From: DASQHW01 sp038209365
GTDB lineage: Bacteria > Actinomycetota > Acidimicrobiia > IMCC26256 > PALSA-610
Assembly: GCA_038209365.1 (NCBI GenBank)
Contig: JBBQXS010000020.1
Coordinates: forward strand, 5,596-69,595
Length of the DNA stretch: 64,000 bases
Direction: 5' to 3'
Shown: piece by piece, positions 50,298 to 58,822 of the stretch
How positions within the stretch are numbered: the stretch's first letter is position 1
Layout of the letters: the number at the start of each line of letters is the position of its first letter
The notes under the pieces: model-generated
Databases searched by the model: none
The model's input: only the letters and a program-made list of their open reading frames with translations
What the model was told of the DNA's origin: nothing
Program-made: the position numbers and the translations under genes

Positions 50298-52484
50298 TCA
50301 CTGAGAGCGTGAGCGGCGGATGACGTTGAGGGCGCTACCCGCCTTGAACCATTCGATCTGCTCGGCGCTGAACGTGTGCGAGCAGACGAATTCGACGCTC
50401 GTCCCGTCGGGCTTCGCGAGACGGCACCTCACGGGCGTGTCCGGCGCGAGTCGCGCCAGATCGAGTACCGCGATCCGGTCGTCCTCGTCGATCACGTCGT
50501 AGATCGACGGATCGGCGAAGGTGAGCGGCAGAATGCCTTGTTTCTTGAGGTTCGTCTCGTGGATGCGCGCGAACGATCGAGCGAAGATCACGACGCCGTT
50601 GCGGTATCGCGGTTCCATCGCGGCGTGCTCGCGCGATGAGCCCTCGCCGTAGTTCTCGTCGCCCACTGCGCACCAACGAACGCCCGATGCCGCGAGGTGC
50701 TCGGCGATCGCGGGGAACGGGCGCGTCTCGCGGTCGATCGGATCCTTGCCCGCGCCGACGGCGTCCGTGAACGCGTTGACAACGCCGAGGAAGAGGTTGC
50801 CCGAGATGTTCTCGAGGTGGCCGCGGTACTCGAGCCAGGGCCCGGCCGCCGAGATGTGATCGGTCGTGCACTTCCCCTTCGCCTTCAACAAGACGGGCAG
50901 GTCGAGGTAGTCATGCCCGTCCCACGCCGCGAACGGCACCAATAGCTGGAGGCGATTTGACGTGGGCGACACCGTGACGTCGATGCGCGACCGCTCGTAC
51001 CGCGCGCGCTCCGGCGGCACGTTCCCCGGCGCGCCGGGAGCAAAGCCGCGCGCCGGCAGGACGTCGCCGACCGGTGCGTCGAGCATCACGGACACACCCG
51101 CGTCCGACGTGACGACGTCGGTGAGCGGGTCGAAGTCGAGCGTGCCGGCCAAGGCATACGCGATGACCATGTCGGGCGAGGTGACGAACGCCATCGTGTG
51201 GGCGTTGCCGTCGTTGCGCTTCGGGAAGTTGCGGTTGTAGCTGTTCACGATCGTGTTCGGCCGCGCCGGGTCGACGTTCACGCGCTCCCACTGGCCGATG
51301 CACGGACCGCACGCGTTGGCCAGCACCGTGCCGCCGATTGCTTCGAGGTCTGCGAGCAGCCCGTCTCGCTCGATCGTCGCGCGCACCTGCTCGGAGCCGG
51401 GCGTGATGTACAGCGGCACCCTGGCGCGCAGGCCATTGGCGGATGCCTGGCGGGCGATGCAGGCGGCGCGGCTGATGTCCTCGTAGGAAGAGTTCGTGCA
51501 CGAGCCGATCAGCGCTGCGGAGATCTCCACGGGAACCCCGTGCGTGCGCGCCCACGCGCCGACCTCGCCGACCTGGTGCCCGAGATCGGGACTGGCGGGC
51601 CCGTTGATCATCGGGAGAAGGGTGCCGAGGTCGATCTCGATCACCTCGTCGAAGAAGCGCGCAGGGTCGGCCTCCACCTCGGGGTCGGCGCGCAGGTCCG
51701 CGGCGACCGCGATGGCGGCATCCGCGGTCGCCGCGCGGCCCGTGGCCCCCAGATAGGTGGCGATGTTGTCGTCGAACGGGAACAGCGAGGTCGTTGCGCC
51801 GATCTCGGCGCCCATGTTGCAGATCGTGCCCTTGCCGGTTGCGGTGATCGTCGCGGTGCCCGGACCGAAGTATTCGACGACCGCGCCGGTGCCACCCTTC
51901 ACCGTGAGTACCTGTGCGACCCGCAGGATGACATCCTTCGGTGACGACCAGCCGTTCAGCGCGCCGGTGAGACGGACACCGATGAGCTTGGGCCACCGCA
52001 CGTTGAACGGGCGCCCGGTCATGACGTCGATCGCGTCGCCGCCGCCGACACCGATTGCCACCATTCCCATGCCACCCGCGTTCGGCGTATGGCTGTCGGT
52101 GCCGATCATCATTCCGCCGGGGAAGGCATAGTTCTCGAACACGACCTGATGGATGATCCCGGATCCCGGTTGCCAGAACCCGATGCCGTACCTGGCCGCG
52201 ACCGCGCGGAGGAAGTCGTACACCTCGGCGTTGGCGTCGAGCGCGGCGTCGAGGTCTCTGGCCGCGGCCACCTTGGCCCGGATGAGGTGATCGCAGTGGA
52301 TGGTGGTCGGCACCACGACCTCGTCGAGCCCGGCCGTCATGAACTGGAGGGCGACGATCTGCGCGAGCGCATCCTGCAGCGCCACGCGGTCGGGATCGAA
52401 GTTCGCGTAGCTGTGACCTCGCCGGAGCTCCTGGCCCATCGGATCACGCAAGTGGTTGACGAGCACCTTCTCGGCGAACGTCAA
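50298..52484 (-). CDS. acn: Aconitate hydratase
   Basis: 728 residues; TTG 52484 is the only plausible start in frame near the family N-terminus (MTFAEKVLVNHL). Mitochondrial-type aconitase, citrate to isocitrate in the TCA cycle. [4Fe-4S] Cys: IGSCTNSSYED (first) and NACGPCIGQW (pair). TDSHTPNAGGMGMVAIGVGGGDA and GEGSSREHAAMEPRY are further signatures. Promoter and MarR-type sites lie in its 5' region, so it is probably controlled by the divergent regulator. Confidence 0.97.
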   Translation of the reverse strand: MTFAEKVLVNHLRDPMGQELRRGHSYANFDPDRVALQDALAQIVALQFMTAGLDEVVVPTTIHCDHLIRAKVAAARDLDAALDANAEVYDFLRAVAARYGIGFWQPGSGIIHQVVFENYAFPGGMMIGTDSHTPNAGGMGMVAIGVGGGDAIDVMTGRPFNVRWPKLIGVRLTGALNGWSSPKDVILRVAQVLTVKGGTGAVVEYFGPGTATITATGKGTICNMGAEIGATTSLFPFDDNIATYLGATGRAATADAAIAVAADLRADPEVEADPARFFDEVIEIDLGTLLPMINGPASPDLGHQVGEVGAWARTHGVPVEISAALIGSCTNSSYEDISRAACIARQASANGLRARVPLYITPGSEQVRATIERDGLLADLEAIGGTVLANACGPCIGQWERVNVDPARPNTIVNSYNRNFPKRNDGNAHTMAFVTSPDMVIAYALAGTLDFDPLTDVVTSDAGVSVMLDAPVGDVLPARGFAPGAPGNVPPERARYERSRIDVTVSPTSNRLQLLVPFAAWDGHDYLDLPVLLKAKGKCTTDHISAAGPWLEYRGHLENISGNLFLGVVNAFTDAVGAGKDPIDRETRPFPAIAEHLAASGVRWCAVGDENYGEGSSREHAAMEPRYRNGVVIFARSFARIHETNLKKQGILPLTFADPSIYDVIDEDDRIAVLDLARLAPDTPVRCRLAKPDGTSVEFVCSHTFSAEQIEWFKAGSALNVIRRSRSQ

Positions 52485-52558
52485 CGGTCGACCCAGCCGC
52501 TCGCGGCCTAGGGCTGCCCGTGGCGGCAGCCGCGCATAGATAGGGGGAAGGTCGTTTC

Positions 52559-52572
52559 TCTCGATGTCAAGA
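52559..52572. promoter_or_regulatory. MarR-type operator 1 (TCTCGATGTCAAGA)
   Basis: 13 of 14 bases match operator 2, located 33 bp away (about three helical turns, so same DNA face). It overlaps the predicted aconitase transcription start. The binding protein is inferred from the adjacent MarR gene. Confidence 0.6.
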
Positions 52573-52573
52573 G

Positions 52574-52603
52574 AACCTAGTCGCGTAGGTGTCTTGATGT
52601 CAA
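52574..52603 (-). promoter_or_regulatory. Aconitase promoter
   Basis: On the minus strand: -35 TTGACA (52603-52598, inside operator 2), 18-base spacer, -10 TAGGTT (52579-52574). Start near 52567, giving an ~80-base leader before TTG 52484. Confidence 0.6.
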
Positions 52604-52605
52604 GA
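52592..52605. promoter_or_regulatory. MarR-type operator 2 (TCTTGATGTCAAGA)
   Basis: TCTTGA and TCAAGA are perfect 6-bp inverted arms around TG. It covers the aconitase -35 and ends eight bases before the MarR ATG, so bound protein would block both genes. Confidence 0.65.
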
Positions 52606-52612
52606 TGTTGGG

Positions 52613-53098
52613 ATGGAGGACGAGGTCGAGCGACTGGTTGGCGGATGGCGCCGCGTGCTTCCCGGTGTCGACGTCTCTCCGCTCGAGGTGCTCTCGCGTG
52701 TTGCGCGCCTCGCTCGCCACCTCGACCGTCAGCGCAGCCTCGTATTCGCGCGCCACGACCTCGAGACCTGGACGTTCGACGTCCTCTCCGCGCTCCGACG
52801 CGCCGACGGTCAACAGCTCTCCCCCGGCCAGCTGCTCGCCCAGACCCTGGTCACTTCGGGGACGATGACCAACCGGATCGACCGCCTCGAGGAGCGCGGC
52901 CTCGTGCGCCGGCGTCCTGATCCGACCGACGCTCGCTCCGTGCGCGTGCAACTCACGCCCGCCGGACGCCGGCGCGTCGACGGCGCGCTGCAGGATCTCG
53001 CGGCGCGTGAGGACGCGATTCTCGGCACGCTCGACGAAGGCGAACGCGCCACGCTGGCGGCACTGCTGCGTCGCGTCGTTGCTCCCTTCGACGCGTGA
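52613..53098 (+). CDS. MarR family transcriptional regulator
   Basis: 161 residues from ATG 52613. Winged helix: LSPGQLLAQTLVTSGTMTNRIDRLEERGLVRRRPDPTDARSVRVQLTPAGRRRVD. Dimeric repressor responsive to phenolics or oxidants. It faces aconitase across a 128-base gap with two operator-like palindromes, so autoregulation and control of the TCA enzyme are likely; this pairing is unusual. Confidence 0.93.
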   Translation: MEDEVERLVGGWRRVLPGVDVSPLEVLSRVARLARHLDRQRSLVFARHDLETWTFDVLSALRRADGQQLSPGQLLAQTLVTSGTMTNRIDRLEERGLVRRRPDPTDARSVRVQLTPAGRRRVDGALQDLAAREDAILGTLDEGERATLAALLRRVVAPFDA

Positions 53099-53108
53099 GG
53101 TCAGTCGG

Positions 53109-53417
53109 TCAGTCGGCAAAGACGCGGTAGGAGCCGACCACGGTGGCACCGGTCGGTACCGGTTGCTCCTCGCACCGGTCGGCGATGTCGCGCAGGAACG
53201 CCTCGAACGCCGCGACCTCGGTCAGCGGAATCGTGTGGTCGGCGGGCTCCTCCGTCGCGATGTGCAGGAAGCTGTTCCCGTCATCGAGCCGAAACGTGAC
53301 ATACCGGAAGCCGGCGGGGCGGCGCTCGGCCAGCTCGGCGAAGACCTTCTCCACCAGCCGCTGATTCTCATCCGCCCGTTCGGGCTTGGTCCGGTACCGC
53401 ACGATGACCGTCGACAT
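53109..53417 (-). CDS. Dimeric alpha-beta-barrel (ABM-like) hypothetical protein
   Basis: 102 residues from ATG 53417 with GGGGAG upstream. STVIVRYRTKPERADENQRLVEKVF, FRYVTFRLDDGNSFLHIAT and FLRDIADRCEE match a small ferredoxin-fold ABM/stress-responsive dimeric protein. Function unknown. Convergent with MarR and 75 bases downstream of alkB. Confidence 0.8.
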   Translation of the reverse strand: MSTVIVRYRTKPERADENQRLVEKVFAELAERRPAGFRYVTFRLDDGNSFLHIATEEPADHTIPLTEVAAFEAFLRDIADRCEEQPVPTGATVVGSYRVFAD

Positions 53418-53492
53418 GGAGCACTCCCCGTTCATTGCTTGCACGCCGGCGCGATACCGGCCGCAGGGTAGGACTGCTCGGCGCGGCGGAAG

Positions 53493-54167
53493 TCATCGCT
53501 CCCCGAGCCCCGAATCTCGAACCGTGAGGCTGATCCGCGTCCCGTCGATCGCGAGCTCGGGCGGCGCGGTGTCGGGAAGCGTGCGAACGACCCCGTGGAA
53601 CGCGAGTCGCGACGCTCCGCCGAAGACGAACAGATCGCCGCTGCGCAGCTCGACGTCCGTCCACGGTCGCGTGCGGGTCTCGCAGTTGCCGAACCGAAAG
53701 ATGCAGCTGTCGCCGAGACTGATGGTGACGACGGGGCTCCCTGCCGCGATCGAGCCCGCGGCCTCGGCGATGTCTTGATGGAGACCGAGCTTCGACTCCG
53801 GGCTGTAGATGTTGACGATCGACGCGTCGAAGCAGACGCGTTCGCGTGCGTAACCGCCCGCTTCCGCCGCGTCAACGGCTCGCGCCTCGAGGTCGGCCGG
53901 GAGTGGCTTCACCGGCGCGCCGTCGTGGTCGTCGCACGTACGCGAATACGCGTACGGATACCAATGCCAGCCCAGACAGACCGAGCGGATCGACAGCGGC
54001 GTACCGTCGGGCATGCGGGGTGTGCGCAACCCCCCCGGCGGTCGCGCCCATTCGCGGCACTGCGCGAGGAGCGCGACCTGCGCGTCGAGGTCGAGCCAAT
54101 CCGGGATGTGCACGGCTCCCGGACCGACCTCTCGGCGTGCTCGGGGAAAGAGTTCGGCGGGTCGCAT
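53493..54167 (-). CDS. alkB: AlkB-like Fe(II)/2OG dioxygenase
   Basis: 224 residues from ATG 54167. AlkB core: HQD in SKLGLHQDIAE, distal His in LAFHGVV and RISLTVR for 2OG (RxxxxxR). FDASIVNIYSPESKLG and LGDSCIFRFGNCE complete the fold. Removes alkyl lesions such as 1-methyladenine and 3-methylcytosine from DNA or RNA. Typical ~215-residue length. Divergent from mmcQ. Confidence 0.92.
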   Translation of the reverse strand: MRPAELFPRARREVGPGAVHIPDWLDLDAQVALLAQCREWARPPGGLRTPRMPDGTPLSIRSVCLGWHWYPYAYSRTCDDHDGAPVKPLPADLEARAVDAAEAGGYARERVCFDASIVNIYSPESKLGLHQDIAEAAGSIAAGSPVVTISLGDSCIFRFGNCETRTRPWTDVELRSGDLFVFGGASRLAFHGVVRTLPDTAPPELAIDGTRISLTVRDSGLGER

Positions 54168-54270
54168 CAGCGCCTAGGAGATATCACGTCCGACACGCCG
54201 GATCCGGACACACGCCCCGAGCGACGCGCCTGTCCCGATGCGTGCCTTTTCGGGTCGTCGGAACGACACC

Positions 54271-54276
54271 TACGCT
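54271..54276 (+). promoter_or_regulatory. Leaderless -10 hexamer for the MmcQ/YjbR gene
   Basis: TACGCT ends 7 bases before GTG 54284. Confidence 0.5.
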
Positions 54277-54283
54277 GCTCTTC

Positions 54284-54640
54284 GTGGCAACCGAGAAGGA
54301 CGTGCGCCGGATCGCGCTTTCGCTGCCCGAGACGATCGAGAAGCCCTGGTTCAACACCCCGGGCTTCCGCGTGAAGGACAAGGGCTTCCTACGGATACGC
54401 AGCGAGGCCGAGGGCGGGCTCGTGGTCTTCGTCGCCGACCTCGGCGAAAAGGAGATGCTCCTCGAGTCAGAGCCGGAGAAGTTCTTCACCACTCCGCACT
54501 ACGACGGCTATCCGGCGGTGCTCGTGAACCTCGCCGCCGTGGACGTGGACGAGCTCCGCGAGCTGATCACCGAATCCTGGCGGTTGAAGGCGCCGAAACG
54601 CGTCCTGAAAGAGCACGGAGACCACCTGCCGGGAGCATAG
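54284..54640 (+). CDS. MmcQ/YjbR family DNA-binding protein
   Basis: 118 residues from GTG 54284. CyaY-like fold: RRIALSLPETIEKPWFNTPGFRVKDKGFLRI, KFFTTPHYDGYPAVLVNLAAVD and ESWRLKAPKRVLKEH. Widespread family that binds DNA in some structures; role unclear. Located next to alkB, and the next gene follows after 12 bases. Confidence 0.9.
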   Translation: MATEKDVRRIALSLPETIEKPWFNTPGFRVKDKGFLRIRSEAEGGLVVFVADLGEKEMLLESEPEKFFTTPHYDGYPAVLVNLAAVDVDELRELITESWRLKAPKRVLKEHGDHLPGA

Positions 54641-54652
54641 GAGCAGCGCCGT

Positions 54653-55198
54653 ATGTCGACGATTAGCCTCCGCGCGGATCTCGAGACGTCCGGGGGTGCT
54701 CGAAGCATGACCATGTCAAGGTCTCGCGCACAGGACCTTCCGATCGCGCACACACCGCCGGGCGGCTACGGCGATGAGATGCCCCCACCGATCCTGGCGG
54801 CATGCACCGAGCCGCTCGTCGAAGGAGCCGTAGACCTGCGCGGGCTCTGGCGCGTGGTCGCCGTCGACGTGAACGGTGAGCCCGCACCCGAGGACCACCC
54901 GGCGTTCGGCATGGTGCAGCGGATCGAGCAGTGCGGCAACCGCCTCGTCGTCACGGCGAGCGGCATCATTCACGACATGCGTTGCGACGGGACTGAAGCA
55001 AACGGTGTGCACGACGTGATGCAGTCCGACTTCACCACCGAGATCACGGTGGTCGCGTCGTACGAAGACGGGGTGCACGTATTGCGGCCCAAAGGCATGC
55101 CGGCCGAGGTCGTCGTGACACGCGCCCTCGACGGTGCACAGATGGTTTGGGGATACGCCGGCATGTTCACCGCGCACCTCGACCGCGTCGGTGCATAG
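54653..55198 (+). CDS. Lipocalin-like hypothetical protein
   Basis: 181 residues from ATG 54653, eight bases after AGGAG; ATG 54707 (with GGGGG) is also possible. The core DLRGLWRVVAVDVNGEPAPED, IEQCGNRLVVTASGIIHDMRCDGTE and DGAQMVWGYAGMFT resembles beta-barrel lipocalin-type small-molecule binders. No signal peptide. Its stop overlaps the start of the siderophore-interacting gene (GTGCATAG). Confidence 0.66.
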   Translation: MSTISLRADLETSGGARSMTMSRSRAQDLPIAHTPPGGYGDEMPPPILAACTEPLVEGAVDLRGLWRVVAVDVNGEPAPEDHPAFGMVQRIEQCGNRLVVTASGIIHDMRCDGTEANGVHDVMQSDFTTEITVVASYEDGVHVLRPKGMPAEVVVTRALDGAQMVWGYAGMFTAHLDRVGA

Positions 55199-56000
55199 CG
55201 CCGAACCGAGACCACCGACCGGGCGCGGCCGGCGCGAACCGCCACCGTTTCGCCGCGTCACGGTGCGCCGCGTCGCGGCCCTCAGCCCCTGGATGGTCCG
55301 CGTCACGCTGGCCGGCGGCGAGCTGGAAGGCCTGATCGTCGACGAACCGGCCGCGAGCGTGCGGCTCCTGCTTCCCTCGCCCGGCGCGAACGAGCCGGTC
55401 ATCCCGACCTGGAAGGGCAACGAATTTCTCCTGCCGGACGGCCGCCGACCCAGGATCCGAACTGTCACGCCCCGCCGGGTCGACGAGGCACTGCTCGAGC
55501 TCGACCTCGACATCGTGTTGCACGGCAGTGGCGTCGCATCACAGTGGGCCGAAGCTGCCGAGCCCGGCGCCGCGGCCGCGGTCTCGGGTCCGGGCCGCGG
55601 CTACGCCGTGGATCAGGCCGGAGCCGCGTTCCTGCTGGCCGGCGACGAAACCGCCATCCCGGCGATCAGTCAGCTCCTCGAGGCGCTCCCCGCGAATGCG
55701 CCGGTGCAGGCGCACATCGAGATCGCGCACCCCGACGCACGGCTCGCGCTCCCCGATCACCCGCGCACGACCGTCACGTGGCACGAGCTGCCTGACGGCG
55801 CGTCTCCCGGCGACGCCTTCGTGGCCGCAGTCATCGGCGCCGAACTCGACGCTTCCACGTTGGTGTGGGTTGCCGGCGAAGCCGCCGCGGTGCAGCGCGT
55901 CCGCCGCGATCTCTTCGAGGAGCGAGGAATCCCGCGCACCCACGCCGTCGTGCGCGGCTACTGGAAGCACGGCCGCGCCGGCGGTCCGGGCGACGGGTGA
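55191..56000 (+). CDS. Siderophore-interacting protein (SIP, FAD-dependent ferric reductase)
   Basis: 269 residues from GTG 55191. FAD/SIP domain: RRVTVRRVAALSPWMVRVTLAGGEL, PRIRTVTPRRV (RxYTPRR-like) and DIVLHGSGVASQWAEAAEPG; NAD(P)-binding FLLAGDETAIPAISQLL and the C-terminal RGYWKHGR. Reduces Fe(III)-siderophores in the cytosol to release iron. Its translation overlaps the lipocalin-like gene, which could bind the siderophore. Confidence 0.93.
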   Translation: MHSAEPRPPTGRGRREPPPFRRVTVRRVAALSPWMVRVTLAGGELEGLIVDEPAASVRLLLPSPGANEPVIPTWKGNEFLLPDGRRPRIRTVTPRRVDEALLELDLDIVLHGSGVASQWAEAAEPGAAAAVSGPGRGYAVDQAGAAFLLAGDETAIPAISQLLEALPANAPVQAHIEIAHPDARLALPDHPRTTVTWHELPDGASPGDAFVAAVIGAELDASTLVWVAGEAAAVQRVRRDLFEERGIPRTHAVVRGYWKHGRAGGPGDG

Positions 56001-56019
56001 ACCCGTCGGTCCGGGCTCG

Positions 56020-56331
56020 CTACTTCCCGCGAGGAGGCTCGGCCGTAGGGAGCACGAAGAACAAGCGGACGGGCATCGATCCGAGGCGGCCCGGCGCCGG
56101 CCGCCGCCACCGGCGCGAGGATTCTCCCGGGTACATCGCCGCCGTCAGCGCAATGGCGTGCTCTCGCGTCATCCCGGCTGGCGTGCGTGCGGGCGTCCAG
56201 GACGCGCCGGCTGCTTCGACCCGACCGTGTCCGAGCTCATCGACCATGCGCTCGAGCTCGCTCACCCGGCCCGCGACGTCGCCGCGCCGCGCGAGCCCTT
56301 CGCGTGGCGTTTCCCGTCGCGTGATGGACAT
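56020..56331 (-). CDS. Small coiled-coil hypothetical protein
   Basis: 103 residues from ATG 56331. DVAGRVSELERMVDELGHGR predicts a coiled coil, and the middle TPARTPAGMTREHAIALTAAMYPG reads like a genuine domain; the C-terminus is Arg-rich. SD is weak. An ORF extension to 57264 is shadow of the next gene. Real but uncertain. Confidence 0.5.
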   Translation of the reverse strand: MSITRRETPREGLARRGDVAGRVSELERMVDELGHGRVEAAGASWTPARTPAGMTREHAIALTAAMYPGESSRRWRRPAPGRLGSMPVRLFFVLPTAEPPRGK

Positions 56332-56405
56332 ACGCAGGGTGGATCGGCGCGAGCACGCCGATACTGGAGACCGTTCTCCGCCGCCAGAGAAGCTTGTTGC
56401 GCAGA

Positions 56406-57128
56406 TCAGACGGGTGCGATCGACCAATCCCCCACCGTCGTCACCGCGACGAAGAGCGGGCCGGCCGCGAGCGTCACGATGCCATTGGCCGCACCGCGAC
56501 CGCGAGTGAAGGTCAGGTTGGAGCTCCCGTAGGTACGCAGCACGAACGAAGAGCTGCCGGAGTGACTGACGCGGAACCGAGCCTTGCGTCCTCGGTACGC
56601 GAGCACCGCGTCGCCGACACCGGCGATCCCGGTCTTCTTGAGCCGTGGTGCGAGGCTCGCGTTGGCAATGTCGAGATGCCACGGACCACTCGCCTCCACG
56701 TGCAGCGCGGTGGTGGGTGCGCATTTCTCGTCGACGAACCCGACAGGGAACGTGCCGTCGTACGCGCCCTTGGAGGCGACAAGGACAACCCTGTCGACGC
56801 CGTCGGCGGGCTGGCTGTTTACCGCGAAGGTCCCGCGCCCGGTGTAGCGCGCGTACACGATCGCGGGAAGCGCGACGTCGCGCGGAATCGGCACCGTCTG
56901 CTCGCCGGTGCCGTCCACGGGGACGACCTGGTTCGACGTGGTCGCGTTGGTCGCAGTCGTCGGAGGCGTGCACGCCGAAGTCGTCGAGGTCTCGTCGGAT
57001 GCTGCCGTCCGCGGAGTCGAAGACGCGCACCCGGCGACGCCGAGTGCAACGAGCGCGGCCGTCGCGAGCAGCATCGCCGTTTTTCCGTTCCGGCGACCAC
57101 CCGACGTCACATGGAACGGAAACACCAC
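56406..57128 (-). CDS. Secreted lipoprotein of unknown function
   Basis: 240 residues from GTG 57128 (57110 or 57074 possible). Signal peptide LLATAALVALGVAGC with a lipobox Cys, then a Thr/Ser linker, then a ~180-residue beta-rich domain (QTVPIPRDVALPAIVYARYTG, GPWHLDIANASLAPR, GRKARFRVSHSGSSSFVLRTYG). Unrecognised family. Divergent from the phosphoesterase gene. Confidence 0.72.
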   Translation of the reverse strand: MVFPFHVTSGGRRNGKTAMLLATAALVALGVAGCASSTPRTAASDETSTTSACTPPTTATNATTSNQVVPVDGTGEQTVPIPRDVALPAIVYARYTGRGTFAVNSQPADGVDRVVLVASKGAYDGTFPVGFVDEKCAPTTALHVEASGPWHLDIANASLAPRLKKTGIAGVGDAVLAYRGRKARFRVSHSGSSSFVLRTYGSSNLTFTRGRGAANGIVTLAAGPLFVAVTTVGDWSIAPV

Positions 57129-57282
57129 ATCCTGCTCGTGTCTTGGACTCCGGCAACGTGATTCGCGCCGGAAACGCTACCTCGCAGCCCGGCGCTGTCG
57201 CGGTCGGCCGAGGAGCGTCGATCGCCCACGACCTGGGAACGATGACCGGACAGCTCGAACTCACGCTGCAGGGAGGACGACG

Positions 57283-58779
57283 ATGGCACCCGGTTCATGG
57301 ACGCGCCGGCGCGTCGGCGTCGTCGTGCTTGTCGGTGTGGCGTTCTTGCTCGGTGCGCTCGCCTTCAAGAGCTCTCGAGACGCACATCGCACGGCGACGA
57401 CACAACCCGTCCCCCCGTCGACCCCGGCGACGGCCGGCCGCCCCGGTCCCTCCGGCATCAACAAGATTCGCCACGTCGTCGTGATCATGCAGGAGAACCG
57501 CTCGTTCGACAGCTACTTCGGCACCTATCGGGGCGCGAACGGGATCCCGATGAAGAACGGCGTACCGGCGGTCTGCGCGCCCGACCCGGTGCTGAAGACG
57601 TGCATCAAGCCGTCTCCCGATCACAAGGATGTGAACGTCGGAGGGCCCCACGCCGCGGCATCAGCACGCAACGACATCAACACCGGACCGATGCTCGGGT
57701 TCGTGCGAGAAGTGCGAAACGCCCAGCACGCGTGCACAAACGTCAACAATCCCAACTGCGCCATCCTCGGCTCCCCGCGCGCGCCCACCGACGTGATGGG
57801 CTACCACACGCAAAGCGACATCCCGAACTACTGGGCGTACGCGAAGAACTTCGTCTTGCAGGACCGCATGTTCCAACCGAACGCGTCGTGGAGTCTGCCC
57901 GAGCACCTCTTCCAGGTGTCCGAGTGGTCCGCGGCCTGCACCGCGCACAACCGTCCCGCCTCGTGCCGAAACGCGCTCGAGCAGCCCGGCCCCACGCCCC
58001 CGAACGGCCCGCCGCTGCGACCGAGCAAGGCCGGAGCACCGATCTACGCATGGACGGACCTCACGTATCTGCTCCACAAGCACAACGTGTCCTGGGGCTA
58101 CTACGTGGTGGCCGGGACCGAGCCCGACTGCGAGGACAACGCGGCGATCACCTGCGCGCCGGTCAAGCAGAACGCACGCACGCCGGGCATCTGGAATCCG
58201 CTCCCGTACTTCGACACAGTGCGAAACAACCGCCAGCTGGGCAACATCCAATCGGTGGATCGCTTCTTCAAAGCGGCCAAGAGGGGAACATTGCCGGCCG
58301 TGTCGTGGGTGGTCCCGTCGGGGGATCTCAGCGAGCACCCACCGGGCCGGGTCAGCGCCGGCATGTCCTATGTCACCAGCCTCGTCAACGCAGTGATGCG
58401 CGGCCCGGACTGGAGCTCGACTGCGATCTTCGTGGCGTGGGACGACTGGGGAGGCTTCTACGACCACGTCGTGCCGCCCAAGGTCGACGCGAACGGCTAC
58501 GGGCTACGCGTTCCGGGCCTGGTCATCAGTCCGTACGCGAAGCGCGGGTACGTCGACCATCAGACGCTGAGCTTCGACGCCTACGTCAAGTTCATCGAGG
58601 ACGACTTCCTCGGAGGCCAGCGGCTCGATCCCGCGACGGACGGTCGTCCCGACCCGCGACCGACAGTGCGAGAGGAGGTGCGCATCCTCGGCGACCTCAG
58701 GAACGACTTCGACTTCACCCGGCCGCCGCGGCCGCCGATGCTCCTGCCCGTCCACCCACGAACGACGCTGACCGGCTGA
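57283..58779 (+). CDS. Phosphoesterase family (phospholipase C-like), secreted
   Basis: 498 residues from ATG 57283, five bases after GGGAGGA. One N-terminal hydrophobic helix (about 11-28) anchors or exports it. PF04185 core: HVVVIMQENRSFDSYFGTYRG with the nucleophilic residue region, WAYAKNFVLQDRMFQPNASWSLPEHL, AVSWVVPSGDLSEHPPGRVSAG and VAWDDWGGFYDHVVPPKVD. Family includes phospholipase C and acid phosphatases. Acts outside the membrane on phosphodiesters. Confidence 0.92.
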   Translation: MAPGSWTRRRVGVVVLVGVAFLLGALAFKSSRDAHRTATTQPVPPSTPATAGRPGPSGINKIRHVVVIMQENRSFDSYFGTYRGANGIPMKNGVPAVCAPDPVLKTCIKPSPDHKDVNVGGPHAAASARNDINTGPMLGFVREVRNAQHACTNVNNPNCAILGSPRAPTDVMGYHTQSDIPNYWAYAKNFVLQDRMFQPNASWSLPEHLFQVSEWSAACTAHNRPASCRNALEQPGPTPPNGPPLRPSKAGAPIYAWTDLTYLLHKHNVSWGYYVVAGTEPDCEDNAAITCAPVKQNARTPGIWNPLPYFDTVRNNRQLGNIQSVDRFFKAAKRGTLPAVSWVVPSGDLSEHPPGRVSAGMSYVTSLVNAVMRGPDWSSTAIFVAWDDWGGFYDHVVPPKVDANGYGLRVPGLVISPYAKRGYVDHQTLSFDAYVKFIEDDFLGGQRLDPATDGRPDPRPTVREEVRILGDLRNDFDFTRPPRPPMLLPVHPRTTLTG

Positions 58780-58822
58780 CGAACGATCTCGTGCGCACAT
58801 GCGGGGCAGTGCGGGCCCCTGA

